From NCBI GenBank assembly GCA_024811115.1, contig JAKOGH010000651.1:1-19469 (forward strand): DNA of 19,469 nt. Direction: 5' to 3'. Source of the stretch: Terana coerulea. Lineage: Eukaryota; Basidiomycota; Agaricomycetes; Polyporales; Phanerochaetaceae. A model generated the notes under the pieces. The model made no database searches. It worked only from the letters and a program-made list of their open reading frames with translations, and was not told where the DNA came from. Shown here one piece after another: positions 9,814-18,265 of the stretch (position 1 is the stretch's first letter; each line of letters starts with the position of its first letter). Position numbers and translations under genes: made by a program.

Positions 9814-11033
9814 CTATCCTCGCCTGAAGTAGGCTTTAGCACCGTGAGTGGCCAGTTCTCCTTTAGCCTATTTTCTTCAGTGAGTTTTTGAGGGAGAGAA
9901 GACAAATAGCAGAACAATACCTTCTCGAATGTGTGGCCCTGTGCCTTGCGATGCGCCCATATCTGTGGCGTAATGGTTAGACAAACTCTTGTGGCAGACG
10001 AATATCAGGACGTACCTGCCGATAGTAGAAAGCGTTTCCAAGGCCTTGAAGAACCCAACCAACGGTAGCGACTGTGCACAAAATACCGGCGGCGATATGG
10101 CCGTCAATATACATCCGGATTGTTTCGATAATACCAGCAGCGCCGGTGCTACCCATCGTTTCAGCATACGACTGAGTGACATTTGTTGATTTCATACCTG
10201 GGTATACCAACAATCCTGTAGTAGAGGCGGTTAGCGAGTGGGTGCTTCGAGTACGGAGGGAAGGGCGTACATGTATACTGAGAAAGCGAGATGAAACCCA
10301 CCGAATATAAAGTACATGTCTGAAGAACAGTAAGATATGCGTTGTGAAGCGATGCAAAGCAAATTGCACTCACAGTAGTACAACGCCTGTTCCTTCATGT
10401 AGCCATTATAGATTGGTCTGTACCACAGTAGGAATGACAGTGGTGGAATGACAATGAGATAGCTTCAGAGGTTGACGTACATAAGTCAGTCGGAGCATGC
10501 CAAATGCCGTGACACTCACCCGATACTTGAACCCAAGGCACTACCACCACCTGTTGCGCCCGAAATGAGGATAAAGATGCATGCGATCATGTTCAGCAGC
10601 AGGGTCCCGGCCAGGACAAGCCATAGCTGGTATAGTCTCGTAATCAAAGGTCGTGATGCCTCTGGTATTTCTTCAGGAATAGAATGGAATATGAGGGGAT
10701 AGACTGTCGAGGGCCGGGCACCTTCAGCACTCCGCAGTAAGGCAGCGAGGACTACGCACATGGGGGCCAGTTGTTTCGTCCATGCTGGCGGATGTAGTCT
10801 GCCTTCTGTGTGAGTTCTTGTTCTCTTCGCTCGAGGTCTCTCTCGCGTTGGTCTATATTGGCAAGTCGGGTAGCATCAACTTGGGCGGTAGAGGACTTGG
10901 CAGATACGGGGTCGTCAAAGGGGTTCGTGTCGAGGGAATGCGTCGAGGCGAACGGGTTCTCCGTGAATTGACCTTGAGTATGCGGGCATTGTCAATGGGA
11001 TTACGACGATAGACAATTAGCGGCCTTACTCAT
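9814..11033 (-). CDS. Secretory carrier-associated membrane protein (SCAMP)
   Basis: SCAMPs are four-pass membrane proteins of the Golgi, endosome and secretory-vesicle system that act in vesicle recycling and exocytosis. Nine exons (minus strand) are 11030-11033, 10760-10972, 10520-10703, 10374-10462, 10271-10319, 10198-10215, 10016-10148, 9921-9962 and 9814-9867. All introns are GT-AG, 49-57 nt, and the total is 786 nt with one open frame for 261 residues. The N-terminus has two NPF motifs (residues 7-9 and 18-20), the EH-domain ligands usual in this family. A charged helix follows (DQRERDLERREQELTQKADY), then RNNWPPFYPLIFHSIPEEIP, the cytoplasmic entry segment. Four hydrophobic segments come next, with WYRPIYNGYMKEQALYYY between them. 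The tail reads QGLGNAFYYRQIWAHRKAQG and ends THGAKAYFRRG. The first coding exon is only 4 nt (ATGA) and is chosen because splicing to 10972 gives the in-frame NPF region. The gene is intact, unlike several neighbours. It is divergent from the RlpA-like gene. Confidence 0.93.
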
Positions 11034-11507
11034 GACGGGATCGTGGTGGTGGATCGTTCGGTGAGTAGCGTGGGACAGGCACGGCCTTAGACAAGAAGGC
11101 AGGTCTCGCCGGCGCACAGACCGGGCGCCAGATGTTGGCAGCTATGACGACCGACACCGCCCAGTTGATCCGTGAAGGCTAGCTTCTGCCCGGCCTACAA
11201 GTCAACATACTGTAGCAAATCTTGGCCAGTCTCACATCGGCGCCACCACGCCGCCGGACGATGCGGGGACGCTTTGAGCGACTTGCGGCCGGGGCGTAGT
11301 AGGCGACGATACTCTTCCACTTTTAGTCTGCCAGGGCAGTGCCGAGTGCACAGGAAAATGGGCTCAGATTGATGGGCTAAAAGCACCTAGAAATTTTGGG
11401 ATAATTCTCTCCGATTTGCAGCCACGGCGCCGGAGTACTCCGAATGGTGGGACCGTGTGCGAGTGGGGTCCAAGAGAATCGTGGGAGAGTTGGTCTCCAG
11501 GCGTTGG

Positions 11508-11516
11508 TATATTAAA
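11508..11516 (+). promoter_or_regulatory. TATA-like element of the RlpA-like gene
   Basis: TATATTAAA lies about 250 bp upstream of the ATG and 30-90 bp upstream of a C/T-rich tract that probably marks the transcription start. Spacing to the tract suits a TATA box, given that a 5' UTR intron accounts for part of the distance to the ATG. Confidence 0.4.
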
Positions 11517-11605
11517 GTGGTTGAAGCGCTATTTTCTCGCCCAACCCCTTCCTGGTTTTCATCTCCCTTCCATTCCTTTTCCCTTCTCCCCTCGCTGCTT
11601 TGACG

Positions 11606-11667
11606 GTAAGTCTTCCCAAGGCCTCGTTTTCCTCGCCCGCCGCGACTTACTCGTTTCTCTTCATTAG
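11606..11667 (+). other. Likely 5' UTR intron of the RlpA-like gene
   Basis: GTAAGT at 11606 matches a strong donor, and TCATTAG ending at 11667 is a good acceptor, with CTTAC about 20 nt before it as a possible branch site. The 62 nt length is like the coding introns here. No coding sequence precedes it. Confidence 0.4.
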
Positions 11668-11769
11668 CGGTCACTCACTTAAACCCGCCCCAGTCTTTAC
11701 ACCCACCTCAGCTCTCGAGCACCCACTCTCTTTGCGTCAAAGCCCCTACGATCCTACCAGAAAGCCAAC

Positions 11770-12823
11770 ATGTTCAACTTCATCACCCTCGCCACCCTCT
11801 CCCTCTCCGCTATCTCGGCCGTCACCGGCGCTGCCATCCCCGCAGTCCGCAGGGATGCGGCCTCCTATGACCAGGCTCACCTTGAGGTGCGTTTTTGCGC
11901 TTTTCACAGCGCATACAGCCACCTTAACATTTGTATATTAGCCGTATGCCACCTACAGCACCCGTTACACTGCGCTGAGCTGCGCGTCTCAGCACGGCAC
12001 CCAGTTCTTCTCTGACTGCTGCCACCCTCTGCTGGTTTGTACTTGTTATGGTTTGGCACGCTTGTCACGCTCACCATAACCTGCTGCAGATCGGGCAGAC
12101 CCTGCAGAACAACCGCAAGGCGTACTGCACCCCTGGCAGCGCGTCGTCCTCCGCCACCTCTGCCGCGGCTACTCCCACTGAGTCGGATGATTCCGAGGAC
12201 TGCGACGATGAGGAGTCTTCCTCTGCCGTCCCTAGCGCGACCCCGGCGCCCTCCTCGGCCGCTACCCCCGCTTCGACTGCGGTTGCCACCTCCAGCGCGG
12301 TTAACAACGCTGCTCCTGCTCCTTCCAAGTCCACCGCTGCCCCTAGCTCTTCCAAGGCTGCTGCCAGCTCCTCTAAGGCCGCTCCTTCAACTACGTCAGC
12401 TGCTGCCGGCCCTCTCAACACTGGCCAGTACGTCGCATTCCAAAACCTTACTTGGGACCTGTGACTGACTCTTTCACAGTGCTACCTGGTTCCTCCAGCA
12501 CAACACCGCCGGCGCTTGCGGTACTGTCCACCAGGATACTGACAAGGTCATTGCCTTGGATTCTGCTATCTACGACAACGGCGCCCACTGTGGAAAGTCT
12601 ATCCAGCTCACGAACATCAAGACTGGTGCAACTACCGTTGCCGTAGTCGCTGATGAGTGCCCCACTTGTGTGAGCGACCTGTCCATCGACTTGTCGCAGG
12701 GTGCCTTCTCTTCGGTGACCAACGGGGACTTCGACCTCGGCGAGTTTGATGGTACGTACATTGCTTTATCACTGGCGAATTTTGTCGCTGAAGCGCTCTA
12801 CAGTCGCTTGGAAGTTCATTTAA
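11770..12823 (+). CDS. Secreted RlpA-like double-psi beta-barrel protein with Cys-rich N-terminal module
   Basis: Exons 11770-11886, 11942-12034, 12090-12427, 12480-12751 and 12804-12823 give 840 nt in one frame, 279 residues. Introns are 52-55 nt with clean GT-AG ends. A signal peptide is clear (about residues 1-21). Arg-Arg at 27-28 could be a Kex2-type cleavage site. A small Cys module follows at about 40-87 (LSCASQHGTQFFSDCCHPLL, then AYCTP). Next is a Ser/Ala/Pro/Thr-rich linker with an acidic patch (about 88-180), probably O-glycosylated. Residues 184-279 form the double-psi beta-barrel: GACGTVHQDT, HCGKSIQL, VADECPTCVSDLSIDLS and the terminal GEFDVAWKFI. The fold is shared with barwin, expansin-like and bacterial RlpA proteins. 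In fungi such proteins are secreted, cell-wall or plant-interaction associated, and often induced in fruiting or infection; a lytic activity is not assured. The tiny last exon is supported by the family-like WKFI ending. Codon use is strongly biased to C-ending codons, suggesting high expression. Confidence 0.9.
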
Positions 12824-13465
12824 ACTTCCTCTTCTGCCTGTTTTCTCCTTCCCACTTCACTTTCCATTCCTTGGTGTGTGTGGGGCTAGTCCCCGCGGCA
12901 GGTATCTGGCCGGCTGAGCGAGATGCGGCAAAGAGCAAATTTACGAGACTAACGACCCAGGCGGCGGTAGCCTCCCGATTCCCCTCGATGGTCCGCACCC
13001 TCGTTACGCTGTCCTTGATGTGATGCCTGTAACCTGCTTTGTGATATTGCTGTCTCGCGTTCTGTGAATTTCTCTCGTCTGTCAGTTGCATTATTCTTTT
13101 TTATCGTATATATCACACGCGTATTATGCGCCATTCATGTTTGTAGCTAGTTCTATTTGCATGCAATGGGCATACGGTCGTGTTCAACGTTAAACTATCT
13201 TGTGTGTATCAGTTGATCGAGGGAAATGAGCGAGCTTCATTCAAGTCGCAGGTCCCAGGTGGATGTATATGCACTGTCAAGATGCATATCTCTTGCTTCG
13301 CAGACTTCCGGACGGGGTTGTAGATCCTGTTTGCCGGGTGATATTTGCACAGAATATCTGTCGTACACAATGTACAGCACTTGGCTTCCATCAAAGAGTA
13401 AGGAAGCGTGTGGGGGCAGTAGCCAGTCCCGCAATGGCACCGTATGATACGCTTTGACTTCGAGT
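12824..13465. other. Intergenic region between convergent genes
   Basis: The RlpA-like gene (plus) and the Csm3-like gene (minus) converge here. It holds their 3' UTRs and terminators. I see only short ORFs without motifs or splice support, and no RNA gene or repeat. Confidence 0.5.
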
Positions 13466-14929
13466 TCATAGGTACATCTCATCCCAGCCCTCGTCGTTCG
13501 TAGCTCGCTGTTCCTCGCGCGGTGCACCTTCACCCTCACCCTCACCCTCACGCGCACCTGTGCTCTGCTTTGATGTAGGAGTCACCGCCAACTGCCAGTG
13601 AGAGCCCTTTAGCGGCACCGCGGCTGTAGGCTTGGCGGTAACAGCCTGCTCCTGCTCGTACTCCCGGACGACGTCCCACATGTCCTCGTCCTCGTCGTCC
13701 GCTGCCGGCTTCCGTGGCACCGCAGCAGCGGGGGTACGTCCTCGAAGTCGTTGAACGCGTCCCACATCGCCTGGTCGTCGTCTGCGGCCGGCGCGGCCGG
13801 TTTTGGGTTCGGGCGGGTGCTGGGTGCACTAGAGGCCGCGGCGGTCAGGCGCATATCTTCTTCCTCGCGCAGCATCGCGTCGATGTCGAAGTCGTCGTCG
13901 GGGTACTCCGACGCGGACGAGGGCAGCCGCGTCGGCGGCGCGCTCGACGCGGGGCTCGAGGAACGTTGCCCCTGGTCGTCGTCCGCGGCCGCCTCTGGTT
14001 GTTTCGCAGCGGCAGCTGGCTGCGCGTGGTCGGCATCTTCGTCATCGTTGTCGCTGTCCTCGTCTTGGGATTCCAAAGGGTCTTGTTCCGGTGCGCGGCC
14101 GTTGATGAGGCCCTTCGCTTCATCGCGCCATTGGCCGACGGCATTCTAGTAGAGAGAAAGGCTTAATGATTATCGAACTGTGGTGTGGTTGGGAGACGTA
14201 CGTGCATGCGCTTCGAGTGACAAAGCTTCTCAATTCGTTGTACTGAGTCATTGAATGGTGTTTTTGGATACATTTTATGTGACCAAAATTGGTACACCTG
14301 CAACAGCGCGCTGAGGTCTGATACCTAGATTTCGGTTAATAAGCGTACGGAGACTATGCGTAACGCACACACACCTCATGGCCTTTTCCTCTTGGCTTAA
14401 AGTTCTTAGAAGTCTTCACCAGCGCAGGGAACCCGTCTTTCCCAAGCAAGCGTGCCTCGTCCAGTCTCGCAGGCTGCCTCCGCTTCTTCTTCCCTCCCTC
14501 CCCAGGCTCGTCATCGTCGTCCTTCCTCTTCTTCCCAGAATCTGCGTCGTCGTCGAGATCCCGCCCTGGTGAGCTGCTCGGCAGGACCTGATGCGGCGTC
14601 AGCGCCGGGGCCCGCCTCGCATGCTGGGAGTCCGCCTGCCGGCGGAGCTGCTCGATGTCCAGCGCGGGTGCCAGCTCGCCGATCTCGTCGTCATCCGGGA
14701 TATCATAAAACAGCGCATCGACGTCCACGGTCTTCTTCGGCGTGTGGGGCTTGCGAGACGGTGCAGTAGCAGGCGGATTATCCTCCTCGTCAGACGATAG
14801 GAAGAGCGACGTGCGCCGCCGCTTGGCAGGCGATGGACGCGCCGAGCGCGACGGTGTTGCGGACTCGCTCGCTGTGGCACGCGGTGGTGACGGTACAACG
14901 GGCTCGTCCCAGATGTTGTCGAGGTCCAT
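13466..14929 (-). CDS. Csm3/Swi3/TIPIN-like replication fork protection protein (one frame break)
   Basis: The Csm3/Swi3 (TIPIN) protein partners with Tof1/Swi1 (Timeless) at replication forks in the nucleus, supporting fork pausing, checkpoint signalling and cohesion. Exons on the minus strand are 14375-14929, 14202-14324 and 13466-14145, with 50 and 56 nt introns. The Swi3 domain spans roughly residues 155-230: ARLLGKDGFPALVKTSKNFK and GKGHE in exon 1, SALLQVYQFWSHKMYPKTPF and RIEKLCHSKRMH in exon 2. Before it are nuclear-localisation-like clusters (PAKRRRTS, GKKRKDDDD, GKKKRRQP) and a Ser/Asp-rich linker. The long acidic C-terminus repeats a motif: MWDAFNDFE, MWDVVREYE and a terminal WDEMYL. 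As read, the frame breaks at the C5 run (plus strand G 13730-13734). One extra base there keeps the second repeat and the WDEMYL end in frame (452 residues). Without it the protein ends at 13609 with an unrelated basic tail. An EGEGEGE stretch comes from a short tandem repeat. Divergent from the methyltransferase gene. Confidence 0.85.
13526..13553. repeat. Short CACCCT tandem repeat inside the Csm3-like gene
   Basis: The plus strand shows consecutive ACCCTC-type hexamers within the last exon of the Csm3-like gene, encoding Glu-Gly repeats on the minus strand. A simple in-frame hexamer expansion, probably variable in length between strains. Confidence 0.55.
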
Positions 14930-15171
14930 GTTGTGGGTCTGGCTTGGTCGGTGGACGTGTCAACGAAATGAGCGCGTCTCGCCAACGCGTTATTTGGCCT
15001 TATTTGCCTCTTCTTGAGGGTGCCGACAAAGCGCTTCTCGGCTTTGCCGACTGAAAGTCTAGAGACGACCATCCCATACACCGAGTCCGCCTACGTACTC
15101 TACGTACCTAGGGAGACAGGACTGAGCGTATTTCTGACCACTGAGACTTATACTCGCTATTGATCTGCACC
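14930..15171. promoter_or_regulatory. Shared divergent promoter of the Csm3-like and NTM1-like genes
   Basis: Only 242 bp separate the two divergent ATGs. The interval contains ACGCGT (14985-14990), a nearby GCGCG, and two direct TGCCGAC copies (about 15020 and 15044) flanking a CAAAGC/GCTTTG inverted repeat. I see no TATA box. Which elements serve which gene is inference. Confidence 0.55.
14985..14990. promoter_or_regulatory. MluI cell-cycle box (MCB) candidate, ACGCGT
   Basis: ACGCGT lies 56 bp upstream of the Csm3-like start codon. In yeasts this palindrome is the MBF site that drives G1/S transcription of replication genes, which fits the function of the adjacent gene. A single six-base site can occur by chance. 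Confidence 0.45.
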
Positions 15172-16212
15172 ATGGCCACGACAACCGGGACAAAATCAGA
15201 GGCTGAGCCAGATGTGCAAGACGGCATCGAGTACTGGAATAACCAGGAGGCTAGCTACGACGGCGTACTCGGTGAGCTCTCACCATGCTCAAAAGGTCGC
15301 CCATCAGAGTGACCGGGGCATATTCTAGGTGGCTTTGGAAATGGGGTAAGCATTTACCTATTTGCTTTCTATTGCAAGCTAACATACTTCAATGATAGTC
15401 CCTTCCGCGCGTAGACGCACTCGGCTCGCGCCAGTTCCTTATGCACCTCCGCCCAGACCTCTGCACCGTCCCTCCGCCGTGCGTCCCCTCGCCGCCCCCG
15501 CAAAGCCCGCGCGCCGCATACGCGCAGTCGACGTCGGCGCGGGCGTCGGACGGGTTACGGCGGACGTCCTCCTGCACCTGGTGGACGACGTTGTACTGCT
15601 GGAGCCCGTCAATATCTTCATGCAAGAAGCGTACCGCCGCGGCATGGGTAGCGCAGACGGGACGCTGGTTGAAGACGGCGTGCATGGTCGCTGGAAGGGC
15701 GTGCGTGATCAGACGAAGAGCGTGACGCTTGTCCAGGGAACCCTGCAGGCGTTCAATCCGTCAGATCCGCTGCAGGACACGAAGCTCGTCGGCAGAGTCG
15801 GGTGGTCACCGGAAGGTAGCATAACTGGCGCCGCGCAGTCGAACTTTGACGTGATATGGTGCCAGTGGTGTCTCGGCCATTTGAGCGACGTGGACCTGGT
15901 GGCATTTTTCCGGAGGTGCAAGGAGGCGATGAGGGACGCGGATAGCAGTGTAATTGTGGTGAAGGAGAATCTTTGCCAGGATGCGGACGATGGGAGCGCG
16001 GTAACTCTGTTCGACGAGAGCGACTCGAGCCTGACGAGGTCAGTAGTGGCTTTGCATGTACTCGACGGCGGCTGATATTCGTGACTATACTGCAGATCGG
16101 ACAAGGCATGGAAAAGGCATTTACTCAAGCAGGCTTGACTCTGGTGCACGAACAGCTGCAGCGTGGGTTTCCTGTGGGACTGTACGATGTCAAAATGTAT
16201 GCACTGCGATAA
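15172..16212 (+). CDS. Alpha-N-terminal protein methyltransferase (NTM1/Tae1 family), two frame breaks
   Basis: Members transfer methyl groups from S-adenosylmethionine to the exposed N-terminal amine of proteins starting X-Pro-Lys after Met removal, for example ribosomal proteins. Exons are 15172-15271, 15329-15345, 15399-16038 and 16096-16212, with introns of 53-57 nt. Conserved pieces in order: IEYWNNQEASYDGVLG, GFGNGSLPRVDALGSRQFL (across exons 1-3), the SAM-binding AVDVGAGVGRVT (about residue 85), VLLEPVNIF, VIWCQWCLGHLSD (about 193), VIVVKENLC (about 228), DESDSSLTRSDKAWKR and the end GLYDVKMYALR. The exon 3 start and the SAM motif are in different frames. One missing base near the C5 run 15495-15499 explains it. 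A second missing base near TTT 16120-16122 separates KAWKR from TQAGLTLVHEQ. With both, the length is 291 residues, normal for the family. No alternative splice site I tried restores either. Probably a functional gene with sequence errors; a pseudogene is the alternative. Confidence 0.85.
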
Positions 16213-16453
16213 TCACACACATGCTCACAGCAGACACTGCTTCAAGTAAGCACATCTCACAGCAAGGTGGATTGCCAGACAGCAGCTACATATACACTTG
16301 TTGAGAAAAGAAAGGCAACATCACAATCCGTAGAAATACAGTCAAAAGGAAAGGAATAGTGAAAACTGCAGCGGAAGTAAAGTAGGCCCCAAACAACAAA
16401 GATTCCAAACTCAAGCACCAAAAGCGAACAGCACCCCAAAGTCTATAATACTA

Positions 16454-17415
16454 CTACCGCACGAGCTGCGCTGCGTCGGTGTCACGAGCGAGAACGGCGT
16501 CGCTGAGGCTGTTCCGCCGTCTGATGTCGGCACGCTCCTTCAGCGACGGGAACGAGCTCTGGAGGACGTGTTCGAGCTGCGGCCAAATCTCGTCAGAGGT
16601 CGCTCCTTTCAGCGTCACCAGCGCTGTGCCGTTCGCCGCCCGGCTACCATAATACGACAAGAGCGGAGACGTCGCTTCGTAAAACTTGCCCAAGCGGCGG
16701 GCGAAGATCTCCTGTATTTATGTTGAGATCGGCTGGAGAGAGGGTCAAGTCAAGAGACGTACAGGATTGTCATCCGGCCGCTTCGTCAACGGTTCGCCCG
16801 TCTCGTCGTCGAGGCCAGCAACTTTTGGTGGGTTGTAGGAAAGGTTGTAGACCCTTCCGGAGGGTAGGTGGACCCAGCGGTCCGAGATGCGGCTCAAGAT
16901 GATTTCGTCTGCGACGTCGACGTTGACAACCAGACTAAGTGGTGTCTTCTGTTGTCTATGGAACGAATGCTGTTTAGCTCGGAGTGGTTTTAGGATGGGA
17001 CGTATATGCGCACCGCAGGTGTTCGTCCAAAAGCTTCCCTTGGCCCAATGTCCGAGGGAATCCATCTAATATCCAATGCTGCGTCCTATGAGTGAATGGG
17101 CTTCCCACTAAAGCTGAGAAGACGTACCTTATTATGCAGCAAATCTAATCTACTCGTAACAACCTTAAGCATAATGTCATCCGAGATGAGACCGCCTGCC
17201 GCGACGATCTCTTCCGCCATTCGTCCCACCTCCGTCCTATGCACCAAGTCAGTTTCTCATTCTATCGGTATCATGCTTGGGACGCACCGTTCGGCAATAT
17301 GCTGCCTCAGCAGGTCTCCCGTCGACAAGCTCAAGATCTCGTACTTCTTGACGAGCCTGCTTGAAAGCGTGCCCTTGCCCGCACCCGGCTTCCCGAACAT
17401 CAACATCCGCAACAT
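16454..17415 (-). CDS. Adenylate kinase, mitochondrial GTP:AMP phosphotransferase type
   Basis: The enzyme interconverts nucleoside mono-, di- and triphosphates. The long-LID form here is typical of eukaryotic mitochondrial adenylate kinases (yeast Adk2, animal AK3). Exons (minus) are 17288-17415, 17128-17236, 17014-17078, 16763-16955 and 16454-16711, with introns of 49-58 nt. They give 753 nt, 250 residues. The P-loop is GKPGAGKGT (residues 8-16), followed by [10 protein letters not shown] for AMP binding and [13 protein letters not shown]. The LID region is [13 protein letters not shown] to [14 protein letters not shown], without zinc-binding cysteines, and ARRL follows. The start used is the first in-frame ATG just before the P-loop. 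The same frame stays open upstream to about 17592 without an ATG. An ATG at 17588 in another frame begins an Arg-rich, acid-free peptide (MSVLVARPSLLPPALRPHR) that looks like a mitochondrial presequence. One missing base near 17505-17507 would join the two. The gene converges on the methyltransferase, 241 bp apart. Confidence 0.88.
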
Positions 17416-17588
17416 CTTCCCTCCCTCCGGGTCCGCGGTCGTCTCGCGGACGGCCCCCAGGCTGAACGGCAGGGCCTTGTGCGATGTGGACGAGCCGCCG
17501 AACGCCCGGCGCGCGCCATGCGCGGCGGGGCGCGGTGCGGCCGCAGGGCCGGCGGAAGCAACGAGGGGCGGGCGACGAGGACGGACAT

Positions 17589-18265
17589 GCACAGGGCGAG
17601 GACGGCGAGGGGAGGAACCAGAGACGGTGCTGGGGCGGTACGCGGCGCATAAGCTTTATGGCTCCCCAAAACCCAAGGAAATGACGATGATGGCCGCACC
17701 TAAAGTTTGTAATCGTTCGACCGCAGGCACGCCAATTCAAAGCGTAAGCGCCTGCGTTTACAGGCGAGCTGGTGCAATCAGCCTGGTCGCGATCTTTGCG
17801 CAGAAAATTAGGAGACTTTATGTGCACGCTCAGGCCGCAAAGAAGGATTCAGAGAACAAGGATGAAGGAAGAGAGAGGGGGGAAGTTGTGCTCACTCGTA
17901 TATACGCAGCGGCTGTGATCTTGAGGGACTGTGCGAAAACTCCTTTGCGCCCAGTCATGATCACGAGCACCATCAGCAATCCCGCCGCCGTGAGCCGAGA
18001 CTCGTCGTCATCCATAGCACGAAGCAGTAGAAAGATTGCATACAAATTGCGTAGAACTTTGCACGGACAGCCAGGGCTGGTAGGAATTGCACTGCAACGT
18101 AACTGAAAGAAATGCTGGCATGATACATATGCAGTACGGTACTCGTCCCCAGCGAGAGAACCGAGCGTACAAGCTTTTGACCCGTTCTTCTCTTCTTCGT
18201 TCGGAACGGTCCACAACAGTCCACACGAGCGAAGTTATGTATTGACACCCTTCCTATCAATGTAG
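17589..18265. other. Upstream region of the adenylate kinase gene, one weak small ORF
   Basis: This interval lies between the COQ11-like stop and the adenylate kinase. On the minus strand an ATG at 18015 opens a 40-codon stretch (to 17896) with a hydrophobic run, AAGLLMVLVIMTGRKGVFAQ, ending exactly at a good GTGAGC donor. I could not find a convincing second exon or family. It may be a small membrane protein, a 5' leader ORF, or chance. Confidence 0.3.

Larger units (their letters stand above)
11034..11769. promoter_or_regulatory. Divergent promoter region between SCAMP and the RlpA-like gene
   Basis: This 736 bp interval separates two divergent start codons. The half next to SCAMP shows no element I can name. 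The right half has core-promoter features for the RlpA-like gene: a TATA-like TATATTAAA at 11508-11516, then a strong pyrimidine-rich stretch at about 11540-11600, a frequent feature just before fungal transcription starts of well-expressed genes. Confidence 0.5.

Noticed and set aside
9965..9985. tRNA-like A box (TGGCGTAATGGTTAG)
   Set aside because: No B box or acceptor-stem pairing at the right distance; it lies in a SCAMP intron on the opposite strand.
13526..13553. Telomere-like repeat
   Set aside because: The units are CACCCT-type, lie inside a coding exon in frame, and are too few.
13609..14076. Csm3-like protein ending at 13609
   Set aside because: The tail after the C5 run turns into an Arg/Ser/Thr-rich shadow, while the other frame keeps the MWD repeat. 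I prefer the frame-break model but cannot exclude a true short form.
15392..16075. Continuous 227-codon ORF as the methyltransferase start
   Set aside because: Its N-terminus replaces the conserved LPRVDALGSRQFL region, which is in the other frame and joins exon 1 perfectly. The ORF start is a frame-break artefact.
17096..18106. A 336-codon plus-strand ORF, the longest in the window
   Set aside because: It runs antisense across several adenylate kinase exons and introns, has no domain or splice pattern, and its composition follows the GC-rich opposite strand.
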